Source of the DNA: Bradyrhizobium valentinum
Lineage (GTDB): Bacteria; Pseudomonadota; Alphaproteobacteria; Rhizobiales; Xanthobacteraceae
Assembly: GCF_001440405.1 (NCBI RefSeq)
Contig: NZ_LLXX01000101.1
Location: 62,001-126,000, forward strand
Length of the DNA: 64,000 nt
Reading direction: 5' to 3'
The notes beneath the pieces are model-generated. The model worked only from the letters and a program-made list of their open reading frames with translations, was not told where the DNA came from and ran no database searches. Positions 51,260-60,202 of this stretch are shown here, one piece after another. A program made the position numbers and the translations under genes. Positions within the stretch are counted from its first letter, which is position 1; each line of letters opens with the position of its first letter.

Positions 51260-52867
51260 TCATGCCGCCTTGGACGATGACGTCTGGCCAGGCACCGCCG
51301 AGAGCAGTTCGCGCGTGTAGGCGTGTTCGGGGGCTGCGAACAGTAGGGATGCGGATTTGAGTTCGACGATCGCGCCGTGCTGCATCACGGCGATGCGGTC
51401 GCAGATCTGCGCGGCCACACGCAGATCGTGGGTGATGAACAGCATCGACAGGCCGAGCCGGGCCTTCAAATCCTCGAGCAGATCCAGGACCTGTGCCTGG
51501 ACGGATACGTCGAGCGCGGAGACCGCTTCGTCGGCGACCAGGACTTCCGGGTCGAGCGCCAGCGCCCGCGCTATCCCGATGCGCTGCCGCTGCCCGCCGG
51601 AGAATTCATGCGGAAAGCGTTCCATCGCGCTCGCATTGAGGCCGACGAGGCCAAGCAACTCACCGGCACGCTTTCGCGCTGCCGCCGGATCGACGCCATG
51701 CGCAATCGGTCCGTCGGTGATGATGTTGCCGACCTTCCGGCGCGGATTAAGCGAGGCGAACGGATCCTGGAACACCATCTGGATGCGGCGGCGCTGTTCG
51801 CGTAGCGCCTTTCCCTTGATCCGGGTGAGGTCGACGTCGCCGATACGGACGGTACCGGCGTCAGGCTCGATCAACCGCATGACCAGCCGCGCCACCGAGG
51901 ATTTTCCCGAACCGGATTCGCCGACCAGACCGAGTGTCTCGCCACAGAAGATGTCGAAGCTGACTTCCTTGGCTGCCTGCACGCGCCGTTCGGTGCGGAA
52001 CCATCCGCCGCCGCTGACATAGGTCTTGCCGAGGCCGATGACTTCCACCGCCTTGCTGCGGTCGAGCAGGGGCGTCCGCTGCGGCGGCTGCAGGGTGGGA
52101 ACGGCGGCGAGCAGCGCACGGGTATAGGGATGTTGCGCGCGGAGCAGCACGTCGTCGGCAGTGCCCTGTTCGACCACCTTGCCGTGCTGAAGCACGACGA
52201 CGCGATCGGCAATCTCGGCGACGACGCCGAAATCATGGGTAATGAACATGACTGCCATGTTGCGGCGGCGCTGCAGGTCGCGGATCAGCTTGAGGATCTG
52301 CGCCTGCGTCGTGACATCGAGCGCGGTGGTCGGTTCGTCGGCCACCAGCACGGCCGGTTCGAGCGCCAGCGCCATGGCGATCATCGCGCGCTGGCGCTGG
52401 CCGCCGGACAATTGATGGGGATAGGCGCGCACCGCGCGTTCAGGGTCGGGCAGGCCGACTTCGCGGATCAAGGCGAGGGCCTTCTGACGCCGCTCCTTCG
52501 GCGTCAAAAGATCATGCGCCTCGAACATCTCGGCAATCTGGTCGCCGATCCGCATCAACGGATTGAGCGCCGTCATCGGCTCCTGGAACACCATGGCGAT
52601 GCCGCGGCCGCGCAGCGCCAGCCATTCCGCCGGGCTGAGCGACAAGAGGTTGTTGCCCTCGAACAGGATTTCGCCGGCTTCAGCCGTCACCGTTTCCGGC
52701 AGCAGGCCCATCAGCGCATGGGCGCACATCGACTTGCCGGACCCGGACTCGCCGACCACACAAAGGATCTTGCCGGCGGTGAGATCGAACGAAACGCCAT
52801 CCACCGCATAAGCGCGGTCGCCACCGGGCGGCAGTGCCAGCTTCAGGTTCCTGATGACGACACTCAT
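51260..52867 (-). CDS. Peptide-type ABC transporter, fused double ATPase
   Basis: This 535-residue protein fuses the two ATPases (DppD- and DppF-like) that energise an oligopeptide-family importer. The first Walker [13 protein letters not shown] is at about residues 39-50, with signature [15 protein letters not shown] and Walker [13 protein letters not shown]. The second half repeats these as [27 protein letters not shown] and [12 protein letters not shown], where alanine replaces the usual proline or threonine. The ATG at 52867 follows the permease stop by two bases; a longer in-frame extension to 53167 lies within the permease gene. Confidence 0.93.
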   Translation of the reverse strand: MSVVIRNLKLALPPGGDRAYAVDGVSFDLTAGKILCVVGESGSGKSMCAHALMGLLPETVTAEAGEILFEGNNLLSLSPAEWLALRGRGIAMVFQEPMTALNPLMRIGDQIAEMFEAHDLLTPKERRQKALALIREVGLPDPERAVRAYPHQLSGGQRQRAMIAMALALEPAVLVADEPTTALDVTTQAQILKLIRDLQRRRNMAVMFITHDFGVVAEIADRVVVLQHGKVVEQGTADDVLLRAQHPYTRALLAAVPTLQPPQRTPLLDRSKAVEVIGLGKTYVSGGGWFRTERRVQAAKEVSFDIFCGETLGLVGESGSGKSSVARLVMRLIEPDAGTVRIGDVDLTRIKGKALREQRRRIQMVFQDPFASLNPRRKVGNIITDGPIAHGVDPAAARKRAGELLGLVGLNASAMERFPHEFSGGQRQRIGIARALALDPEVLVADEAVSALDVSVQAQVLDLLEDLKARLGLSMLFITHDLRVAAQICDRIAVMQHGAIVELKSASLLFAAPEHAYTRELLSAVPGQTSSSKAA

Positions 52868-52869
52868 GC

Positions 52870-53709
52870 TCAGCGTCCCCCCTTGGCGAGGCGAGGGTTG
52901 AGCGCGTCGTTGAGGCCTTCGCCGATCAGGTTCAGCGCCAGCACCGAGACCAGAATGGCGATGCCGGGGAATACCGTGATCCACCAGGCCTGGCGGATCA
53001 CGGTGCGGCCCGCGCCCACCATGTAACCCCACGACATCAGGTTGGGATCGCCGAGCCCGAGGAAGGAGAGCGAGGATTCCAGCAGGATCGCGGTCGCAAC
53101 CATCAGCGAGGCCAGCACGATGACCGGCGACAGCGCATTGGGCAGGATCTCGCGCCAGATGATCCACCAGTTGGTCTGACCGGTCACGACGGCCGCCTGG
53201 ACATACTCGCGCGTGCGCAGCGACAGCACTTCGCCGCGCACCAGCCGCGCCACCGGCGGCCAGCTTACGATGGCAATGGCTGTAACGATCGATACGATGG
53301 AGGGTTGCATGATCGCGACGAGCACGATCGCCAGCGCAAAACTCGGTACGGTCTGGAAGAATTCGGTGAAACGCATCAGCGCATCGTCAACGCGTCCGCC
53401 GAAATATCCGGCCGCGGCGCCGAGCGGGATGCCAACCGCCAGTGACGCCAGCGTCGAGATCAGGCCGACCAGCAGCGAAACCCGCGCGCCGTAGATGATG
53501 CCGGCCATCACGTCGCGGCCGAGCGCATCGGTTCCGAGCGGCAGGTTGGCAACCGTGAACGGCGGCAGAAACGGCCGCTGCACCATGCGCCAGGGCGAAG
53601 TCGGAAACAGCAGCGGACCAAACAGCGCAACCGCAATCGCAATAGTTAGGATCGCGACGCCGATCACACCGCCGGGATTGCGCAACAGCATTCGCCAGAC
53701 CTGTCTCAT
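52870..53709 (-). CDS. Peptide-type ABC transporter permease (DppC-like)
   Basis: This 279-residue inner-membrane permease has about six helices. LPLGTDALGRDVMAGIIYGA is the DppC-type N-terminal pattern, and the EAA-loop region reads YVQAAVVTGQTNWWIIWREI followed by LPN. The ATG at 53709 overlaps the preceding permease's stop by four bases (ATGA). The frame is open much further upstream, but that part is the antisense-like shadow of the partner gene. Confidence 0.93.
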   Translation of the reverse strand: MRQVWRMLLRNPGGVIGVAILTIAIAVALFGPLLFPTSPWRMVQRPFLPPFTVANLPLGTDALGRDVMAGIIYGARVSLLVGLISTLASLAVGIPLGAAAGYFGGRVDDALMRFTEFFQTVPSFALAIVLVAIMQPSIVSIVTAIAIVSWPPVARLVRGEVLSLRTREYVQAAVVTGQTNWWIIWREILPNALSPVIVLASLMVATAILLESSLSFLGLGDPNLMSWGYMVGAGRTVIRQAWWITVFPGIAILVSVLALNLIGEGLNDALNPRLAKGGR

Positions 53710-54677
53710 GAGGCGAACTCGATGCGGGGATCGACGGAGCGGTAGACGAGGTCCGTGATCAGGTTGAAGGCCAGCACCATGGCCGAGCAGACGACGAAGA
53801 CGCCGAGCAGCAAATTGTAGTCGCGCTGCAGCAGGGCTTCGTACATCAGGCGGCCGATGCCCGGCCACGCGAACACGGTCTCGGTCAGCACTGCACCGCC
53901 GACCAGCGTGCCGGCCTGTAAGCCCGCGAGGGTTACAACCGGCAACAGCGCATTGCGCAGCACGTGACGGCGCTGGATCACGGTGTCGGACAGGCCCTTG
54001 GCGCGCGCGGTCTTGATGAAGTCGAGCCTGGCGACCTCGAGCATCGAGGCGCGCGTCATGCGAGCATAGGTGGCCATGAAGAACAGGCCGATGGTTGTCG
54101 CCGGCAGGATGAGGTGGGCGGCGACGTCGAGCACGTGCGCGAGCCCGGTATAGTTCGCGCCGACCGTCTCGTAGCCGAAGCTCGGCAGCCAATCCATGGT
54201 CACCGAAAACAAGAGGATCGCCATCAGCGCGACCCAGAACAGCGGCGTGGCATAGAAGATCAGCGCCGCGACCGTAATCGCGGTGTCGGCCCAGGTGCCG
54301 GCAAAGCGGGCCGCCAATGCGCCGAACAGGATGCCGAAGGCGAGCGAAATCGCAAACGCGGTCCCGGTCAGCAACAGCGTCGCCGGCAGGCGCTGCAGGA
54401 TCAGCGTCGAGACCGGCATCTGCTGACGAAACGAGAATCCTAGATCGAAGCTGAGGATGCCTTTGACATAGAGGAACAACTGCACCGGCAGCGGCTGGTC
54501 GAGACCGAACTTCTCGCGCAGTTGAGCCAGGAAAACCTGATCGCCCGCGCCGGCTTCGCCTGCCATCACCAGCGCCGGGTCGCCCGGCGCCATCCGGATC
54601 AGGAAGAAGTTGAGAACGACGAGCGCGAGAAGGACGACGATGGCCTTCGCGATCCGCTGGGCGATGAAGGAGATCAT
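53706..54677 (-). CDS. Peptide-type ABC transporter permease (DppB-like)
   Basis: This 323-residue inner-membrane permease starts FIAQRIAKAIVVLLALVVLN and contains LIRMAPGDPA, the diagnostic DppB/OppB segment. The EAA region reads FIKTARAKGLSDTVIQRRHV followed by LRNALLP. It is separated from the binding-protein gene by 72 bp holding a perfect hairpin. It heads the tightly packed part of the operon. Confidence 0.93.
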   Translation of the reverse strand: MISFIAQRIAKAIVVLLALVVLNFFLIRMAPGDPALVMAGEAGAGDQVFLAQLREKFGLDQPLPVQLFLYVKGILSFDLGFSFRQQMPVSTLILQRLPATLLLTGTAFAISLAFGILFGALAARFAGTWADTAITVAALIFYATPLFWVALMAILLFSVTMDWLPSFGYETVGANYTGLAHVLDVAAHLILPATTIGLFFMATYARMTRASMLEVARLDFIKTARAKGLSDTVIQRRHVLRNALLPVVTLAGLQAGTLVGGAVLTETVFAWPGIGRLMYEALLQRDYNLLLGVFVVCSAMVLAFNLITDLVYRSVDPRIEFAS

Positions 54678-54709
54678 GGGCTGTCGATTGTGTTGGAGTC
54701 GTCATATCC

Positions 54710-54736
54710 GGGCGTCAGACCTGAGGTCTGACGCCC
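54710..54736 (-). other. Intercistronic stem-loop after the binding-protein gene
   Basis: A perfect twelve-base stem, GGGCGTCAGACC / GGTCTGACGCCC, with a three-base loop lies 14 bp past the binding-protein stop, with no T-run. Such hairpins commonly stabilise the upstream message so that the binding protein is made in excess over the membrane parts. Confidence 0.7.
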
Positions 54737-54749
54737 GACGAACTGGCGA

Positions 54750-56303
54750 TTACTTCTCGATCCAGGCGTCACGGAAACCGTCGTTCACACCGATGCCTGT
54801 CGTGACCAGGTTCTTGACGCTGCAGCGGGTGATGGTTGGGAATTGCAGTTCAAGCATCCACGCGACCGGCACGTCCTCGACGAGGATCTTCTGCGCCTTG
54901 GTGTAGATCTCCTCGCGCGCTGCGTCGGGGAAGGCGACCGCGCCGTCGGCGAACAGCTTGTCGATCTCAGGGTTCGAATATCCTTCGACGTTGTTGAACG
55001 GCGAGCCCTTGGCGATCTGGCTGGAGACGTAATTGCGGCCGACGCCGAGCGCGGGATCGCCGTACTGATAGAGATAGGTAAAGGCGATATCGTAGTCCCA
55101 CTCGCTGACTTTCTGATTCCAGCCGGGCACGTCGGTCGCGATCATCTCGACGTTGATGCCGACGTCCTGCAGGTTCTGGCGAACCATTTCGGCCCAGCGC
55201 TGCCACGTCTCGCCATAGGGCAAAGGCAGCATGCGGACTTTCTCGCCTTTATAGCCGGCTTCCTTGAGCAGCGCCTTTGCCTTGGCTGGATCGTAATCGT
55301 ATTTCGGCACGGCGCTCGTGTAGTACTTGATCGCCGAGCCCGACGGGCCGGTGGCGACCTTGCCGAGACCGTTCCAGACCACGTCCTTGGCCATGTTGCG
55401 ATCGATCGCAAACATCAGCGCCTGACGGAATTTCTTGTTCGCGGTTGGCCCTGCGCGGTTGTTGAGCCAGAGCCAGGAATGCGGGCTGAAGAACTCCCAG
55501 CCGGCGCCGGTGACGCAGGTGTTCTTGAGCTTGCTGAGCCGCGGCACATCGAAATTCTCCACCGAGCCGCCCGGCAGCACGTCGACCTTGCCGGTTTCGT
55601 ACGCGACCGAACGTGCGGCCGCGTCCGGAATCACGTGCCAATAGATCTCGTCGATATTGGGTTTGCCCTTGACGTGGTAGTTCGGATTCTTGACCAGGCG
55701 GATGAACGAGCCCTTCTGCCATTCCTTGAACATGAAGGGGCCGGTGCCAACAGGCGTATTGTTGGCGGGATTGGTCTTGAAGTCGGTGCCTTCGTAGAGG
55801 TGCTTCGGAATCATCGGCAGCGAGCCGACTTCGAAGATGCCGATGAACGGTCCGAACGGTTGTTTCAGCGTGAAGACCACCGTCGATTCATCCGGAGCCT
55901 CGACCTTGTCGAGTTGCACGAGATTGCCGCGTGCACGCGCGTGTGTCTGCTTGAGGAATTCGATGGAGAACAAAACATCTGTTGAGGTGAACGGCTTGCC
56001 GTCGTGCCAAGTCGCGCCCTTCACCAGTTTAAACGTGTAGATCTTGCCGTCCTCGCTGACCGTCCAGCTCTCGGCGAGGCCAGGTAGGGGATCCAGTTTG
56101 GGACTGTAGCGCAGCAGGCCTTCATAGATGTTGCCGGCGACCATCTGCGTTGGGCCGTTCTGAACCAGGCCCACCATCAGGCTCGGCGGCTCGGGCTGGA
56201 TCACGGCATTGACCACGCCGCCTGCCTTCGGTCCCTCGGCAGCCGCTGCCGTGCTTAGCGCGCAAACCATGGCAAGAGTGATCAATATCTTCCGCTTGGA
56301 CAT
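54750..56303 (-). CDS. Peptide-type ABC transporter, periplasmic substrate-binding protein
   Basis: This 517-residue SBP family 5 protein has a signal peptide (MSKRKILITLAMVCALSTAA, cleavage near AAA-EGPK). ARSYAETGKVDVLPGG-like and GLLRYSPKLDPLPGLAESWT segments are typical of this family, as is YTFKLVKGATWHDGKPFTST. The ATG at 56303 follows GAGGTAAGTG. The ligand could be a short peptide, opine or amine derivative. Operon context with a deacetylase, kinase and PLP enzyme favours an acylated amino compound. Confidence 0.92.
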   Translation of the reverse strand: MSKRKILITLAMVCALSTAAAAEGPKAGGVVNAVIQPEPPSLMVGLVQNGPTQMVAGNIYEGLLRYSPKLDPLPGLAESWTVSEDGKIYTFKLVKGATWHDGKPFTSTDVLFSIEFLKQTHARARGNLVQLDKVEAPDESTVVFTLKQPFGPFIGIFEVGSLPMIPKHLYEGTDFKTNPANNTPVGTGPFMFKEWQKGSFIRLVKNPNYHVKGKPNIDEIYWHVIPDAAARSVAYETGKVDVLPGGSVENFDVPRLSKLKNTCVTGAGWEFFSPHSWLWLNNRAGPTANKKFRQALMFAIDRNMAKDVVWNGLGKVATGPSGSAIKYYTSAVPKYDYDPAKAKALLKEAGYKGEKVRMLPLPYGETWQRWAEMVRQNLQDVGINVEMIATDVPGWNQKVSEWDYDIAFTYLYQYGDPALGVGRNYVSSQIAKGSPFNNVEGYSNPEIDKLFADGAVAFPDAAREEIYTKAQKILVEDVPVAWMLELQFPTITRCSVKNLVTTGIGVNDGFRDAWIEK

Positions 56304-56361
56304 CACTTACCTCGTTCAAAAAGGGCTTGCCGGCGCGCCGCTGGGTTGAGAGCTGTGCTTG

Positions 56362-57124
56362 TCAGTTCGCAAAATCGGGGTCGGTACGTTCGAGCATCCG
56401 CTTGAAGGCGGCCCATTCGCTGTCGGGCACGCCGTTGGTTTCGATCGCATCGTAGAAGCTGGCGTATTGGCCGGCCGTCTTTCGGGCGACAGCGTCGGAA
56501 AGCGGGATAATGTCGGCGCCTGACGACTGCACGGCGAGTTGAGCGCGGCAGGAGCGTTCCAGATTGTGCATCAGCTTGAACGCTTCGGCGACGGAACGTC
56601 CGCAGGTCAGCATGCCGTGGTTGCGCAGCACCATCACGAACTTGTCGCCGAGATCGGCGACAAGGCGCGAACGCTCATCGAGATCGAGCGCGATGCCTTC
56701 GTAGTCGTGATAGGCGAGGCGGTCGGTAAATTGCAGGGACCATTGATTGAGCGGCAGCAGGCCCTGCTTCTGGCAGGCGACGGCGATGCCGGCGACCGTA
56801 TGCGTGTGCAGGACGCAGATCGCATCATGCCGCGCGGCGTGGATCGCACTGTGAATCGTAAAGCCCGCCGGGTTGATACCGAGGCCGATGGGGTCATCGA
56901 TGACGTTCCCGTCGAGGTCGACCGTCACCAGATTGGACGCCGTGACTTCCTCGAAGCGCAGGCCGTAGGGATTGATGAACGGAGATGTGGGTGTAGATGC
57001 TGTCGTCGAGGCCAAGCCGGTGAATCAGCCGGTAGGCGGCTGCGAGATCGATCCGGATCTGGAGGGTCTGGTCGTCCACCGCCGGCGGCCATGCTTTTGC
57101 GGTGTTGTGGGCTGCGCTAGTCAT
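56362..57124 (-). pseudogene. Class II aldolase/adducin family protein, frameshifted
   Basis: The first frame starts MTSAAHNTAKAW with AAAGGCGGAA before it and reads AAYRLIHRLGLDDSIYTHIS. It then loses homology near 56983. A second frame resumes at FINPYGLRFEEVTASNLVTV and continues normally through the zinc histidines in VLHTHTVAGIAVAC and VLRNHGMLTCG to the stop at 56362. Homologues have roughly eight to ten more residues between THIS and the INPYGL segment, so a deletion of about 25 bp with a frameshift is likely. The gene is probably inactive unless the indel is a sequencing error. It lies 58 bp upstream of the binding-protein gene. Confidence 0.75.
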
Positions 57125-57191
57125 TTCCGCCTTTAATCCATTTTCAACTTTTTCAGCTTGCGTGCGGCGCAGCACTTGGGCAAGATTAAAC

Positions 57192-57199
57192 TGTCGACA
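57192..57199. promoter_or_regulatory. Candidate GntR operator in divergent promoter region
   Basis: TGTCGACA is a perfect palindrome within CTGTCGACAATCGAC. It sits between the class II aldolase gene and the GntR gene, where an FCD-type regulator would be expected to bind both promoters. The site is short, so support is modest. Confidence 0.4.
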
Positions 57200-57243
57200 A
57201 TCGACGATTAAAAAATATGCACGGACTGGCGCGGGTTTAGCCG

Positions 57244-57993
57244 ATGCGGCCTATGTCTTCTCCTGTTGGGTTACCGGCCCTTGCGGACAGCGATCTGGTC
57301 GGCCAGATCGCCCGAATCCTGATGCAGGCCATTGTTCAGGGACGGCTGCCCCCTGGCTCCAAAGTGGTGGAGGCGGGGATCGCCCGCGAACTGGGCGTCA
57401 GCCGTGCCCCGGTGCGCGAGGCGGCGCGCCTTCTGGAGAAACAGGGGCTGCTGGTCGCAAGCCCGCGACGCGGCTTTTTCGTCCGCAAGCTCGAAATCAG
57501 AAACATCGACGAAATCTACGATTTGCGTCTGTGCATCGAACGGCATGCCGGTGTGCTGGCAGCGCAACGGCTCACACCACAGTCGCGCGATGCCTTGCGG
57601 CGGCAGATCGATGTCCTGCACCGGACCGCCGATCTCGACGACCCCGCCCGCCAGGTAGAAGAGGACTATCGTTTTCACCGGCTGATTTTTGAGATTGCAG
57701 ACAATCGCCGCCTGCTGCGGCTGTTCGACGATCTCGCAGCAGAGCTGCGGATGGTCATTGGGCTGATCGGCCGCCTCTACGACGATCCGCATGAGATCGC
57801 GCGGACGCACGAGCCGCTGCTGGCTGCCATCGAAGCCGGGCATCCCGAGCGCATCACCGCGCATGTCGACTACCATATCGGTCACGCCTGGCGCGAAGTC
57901 GGCAAACTGGTGCGAGAGCTCACGCCGTCGACCGGCATTGCCACCGAGCCGCAAGGCGGCATCCTACTTCCAGCCAACGGAGTACCTGCGTGA
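57244..57993 (+). CDS. GntR-family (FCD) regulator of the amine-catabolic operon
   Basis: This 249-residue regulator has a winged helix (about residues 15-80; GIARELGVSRAPVREAARLL, SPRRGFFVRKL) and an FCD ligand domain (IYDLRLCIERHAGVLAAQRL, DYRFHRLIFEIADN, THEPLLAAIEAGHP). An ATG at 57253 is an alternative start. It is divergent from the ABC-kinase-PLP operon and overlaps the downstream amidohydrolase gene by four bases, so it probably controls both. Confidence 0.9.
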   Translation: MRPMSSPVGLPALADSDLVGQIARILMQAIVQGRLPPGSKVVEAGIARELGVSRAPVREAARLLEKQGLLVASPRRGFFVRKLEIRNIDEIYDLRLCIERHAGVLAAQRLTPQSRDALRRQIDVLHRTADLDDPARQVEEDYRFHRLIFEIADNRRLLRLFDDLAAELRMVIGLIGRLYDDPHEIARTHEPLLAAIEAGHPERITAHVDYHIGHAWREVGKLVRELTPSTGIATEPQGGILLPANGVPA

Positions 57994-59015
57994 AGGCCGT
58001 CTACACCGAACTGCATCGCAGCCACGATCCGCAATTCTTCCTGGTGCGCGGTGTTATCAAGCGCACCACCGAGCAGCCCGAACGCGCCGACCGGTTGCTG
58101 GCAGGACTGATAGCCGGCAAGCACGAGCTGGTCGCGCCGACGGTTTTTGGCCAGGGGCCGCGCGCACGTGTTCACAGTGCGGAATACCTGCGTTTTATGG
58201 AGGAGGCCTGGGACGCCTGGGTCGCGCTCGGCGATTCCGGTTCCGAGATGATTGCCAACATCCATCCCGTTCGCTACGGCGCGACGTACCCAACCCATAT
58301 CGTTGGCCGCCTCGGCTGGCACGCGGCGGATACGGCGGCTCCGATCAGTAAGGGCACTTACGCCGCCGCCTGTGCCGCCACCGATGTAGCCACGACCGCG
58401 GCACAACTTGTCATGGACGGCGAAGATGCTGTTTATGCGCTCTGCCGGCCACCCGGTCATCATGCCTATGCCGACATGTCGGGCGGCTTCTGTTTCTTCA
58501 ACAACAGCGCGGTGGCAGCGGCGCAGCTTCGCCAGCGGCATGAGCGCGTGGCGATTCTCGATGTCGATGTGCATCACGGCAACGGCACGCAGGGCATCTT
58601 CTACGAACGACCGGACGTTCTCACCGTGTCGATCCACGCCGACCCAGTCTTCTTCTATCCCTTTGTCTGGGGTTACGCCCATGAGCGCGGCGCCGGCCCC
58701 GGCCTTGGCGCCAACCTCAACATTCCCTTGCCGAAGGGTACCGGGGATGACGACTACATCAAGGCGATCGGCGAGGCGGAAAAAACCATTCGCGCGTTTG
58801 CGCCCGGTGCGCTCGTGGTGGCTCTCGGTCTCGATGCCTCGGAGCATGATCCGCTCGCCGGCCTTGCGGTGACGACGGCCGGCTTCCGGCGAATTGGTGC
58901 TGCGATCGCCCGGCTAGGCCTTCCGACCGTTTTCGTTCAGGAAGGCGGTTATCTCTCCGATATTCTCGGCGCCAATCTCACCGCCGCGCTCGGCGGCTTC
59001 GAAGAGGTCCGTTAG
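57990..59015 (+). CDS. Histone-deacetylase-family amidohydrolase (acetylpolyamine amidohydrolase-like)
   Basis: This 341-residue zinc hydrolase belongs to the arginase/deacetylase fold. RPPGHHAYADMSGGFCFFNN holds the catalytic histidine pair, AILDVDVHHGNGTQGIFY gives the zinc aspartate and histidine, and GLDASEHDPLAG gives the second zinc aspartate. Bacterial members remove acetyl or other acyl groups from polyamines and amino-acid side chains. The GTG start overlaps the GntR stop (GTGA). Together with the facing operon it suggests deacylation as the first step after import. Confidence 0.92.
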   Translation: MKAVYTELHRSHDPQFFLVRGVIKRTTEQPERADRLLAGLIAGKHELVAPTVFGQGPRARVHSAEYLRFMEEAWDAWVALGDSGSEMIANIHPVRYGATYPTHIVGRLGWHAADTAAPISKGTYAAACAATDVATTAAQLVMDGEDAVYALCRPPGHHAYADMSGGFCFFNNSAVAAAQLRQRHERVAILDVDVHHGNGTQGIFYERPDVLTVSIHADPVFFYPFVWGYAHERGAGPGLGANLNIPLPKGTGDDDYIKAIGEAEKTIRAFAPGALVVALGLDASEHDPLAGLAVTTAGFRRIGAAIARLGLPTVFVQEGGYLSDILGANLTAALGGFEEVR

Positions 59016-59095
59016 CTCGTGCTCTCGGACAATTCTCGACATTGGTCAAAGGCCAGACTACGCTGCCTGAGCACGATGCAAGAAAAGAGGTCGCA

Positions 59096-59317
59096 ATGCT
59101 CTATGCCTTGCTGGCGCTCATGGCACCGCTCTGGGATCGGACAGCCGCGCAAGGCGAGGCAACTGATACATCGGCCGCGCGGCTTCTTGTAGTCGTCGTC
59201 ACGACTCTCTTCGTGATCCTGGCGATTCTCGTTGTCGATCTGCACCGCGATGAACTGCGCGCGCTTGGGCTTGTCGGCGGCGCGGAGCAGATCAGTGCGA
59301 TCTTTATGAGCCCGTGA
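59096..59317 (+). CDS. Small membrane protein, unknown function
   Basis: This 73-residue ORF starts MLYALLALMAPLWDRTAAQG, a possible signal-like start, and has a clear membrane helix LLVVVVTTLFVILAILVVDL. GAGGTCGCA precedes the ATG. The function is unknown. It lies 80 bp downstream of the amidohydrolase gene on the same strand. Confidence 0.5.
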   Translation: MLYALLALMAPLWDRTAAQGEATDTSAARLLVVVVTTLFVILAILVVDLHRDELRALGLVGGAEQISAIFMSP

Positions 59318-59332
59318 GTCGCCGGGCTGCTT

Positions 59333-60202
59333 CTACTCGATGACGATGCGCGGCGGCGGCCGGTGCGCCGCGCCGGTGACGATTGAGGTCCATATCTCGC
59401 GCGCAATGCCGATATAATGCCTGGCGTGAACGCCGTCGGGTTCGACCGCGACGATCGGACGGCCGTCGTCGGACGTCTGGCGGATCCGCATATCGAGCGG
59501 GATCTCGCCGAGATAGGGAATGCTGCGGCCTTCGGCTTCCGTCCGCGCGCCGCCATGACCGAAGATCGGGGTGACATGGTTGCAGGTCGGGCAGCAGAAG
59601 CTCGACATGTTTTCGATCACGCCCAGGATCGGGATGCTCACCTTCTGAAACATCGCGATGCCGCGCCGTGCGTCGATCAGGGCGAGGTCCTGCGGCGTTG
59701 AGACGATGATCGCGCCGGCCAGCGGCGCCTGTTGCGCCATGGTGAGTTGTGCATCGCCGGTACCGGGCGGCAGATCGACGACGAGGATATCGAGATCGCC
59801 CCAAGCGACCTCGCGGAGCATCTGCGTGATCGCCGAGATCACCATCGGCCCCCGCCAGATCATGGCGTTGTCTTCCTCGACGAGAAAGCCGATCGACATC
59901 ACCTTGACGCCGAAGCGCTCCATCGGCTCCAGCATGCGCGGACCGAGCTGCCGCGGCTTGCCGCGCAGCCCGAACAGTTTTTGTTGCGACGGGCCATAAA
60001 TGTCGGCGTCGAGAATACCGGTCTTCAGCCCCAGCGCGGCGAAGCCGAGCGCGAGATTGCAGGAGGTGGTGGATTTGCCGACGCCGCCCTTGCCGGAGGC
60101 GACCGCGATGATGTGCTTGACGCCGGGAATGCCGGCGGCCTTTGACGTCGCATGGGCCTTGAGATCTGGAGGGGTGGCGGACACCGACTGCTTACGATCC
60201 AA
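59333..60202 (-). CDS. apbC: Mrp/ApbC/NBP35-family iron-sulfur carrier ATPase
   Basis: This 289-residue P-loop ATPase carries and transfers [4Fe-4S] clusters. The deviant Walker A is ASGKGGVGKSTTSCNLAL at about residues 35-52, and Walker B is ILVVDLPPGTGDAQLT. The bridging C-x-x-C is in SFCCPTCNHVTPIFG. It lacks the N-terminal DUF59 domain of longer Mrp proteins. The start codon appears to be TTG at 60202 with AAGGA eight bases before, overlapping the upstream ferredoxin-like gene by 11 bp. Coupling to that gene suggests it matures its clusters. Confidence 0.88.
   Translation of the reverse strand: MDRKQSVSATPPDLKAHATSKAAGIPGVKHIIAVASGKGGVGKSTTSCNLALGFAALGLKTGILDADIYGPSQQKLFGLRGKPRQLGPRMLEPMERFGVKVMSIGFLVEEDNAMIWRGPMVISAITQMLREVAWGDLDILVVDLPPGTGDAQLTMAQQAPLAGAIIVSTPQDLALIDARRGIAMFQKVSIPILGVIENMSSFCCPTCNHVTPIFGHGGARTEAEGRSIPYLGEIPLDMRIRQTSDDGRPIVAVEPDGVHARHYIGIAREIWTSIVTGAAHRPPPRIVIE

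Noticed and set aside
52870..54705. A single 611-codon minus-strand ORF that would fuse both permeases
   Set aside because: Its first ~330 codons are an out-of-frame reading of the DppB-like gene. The real DppC-like gene starts at 53709 with a four-base overlap.
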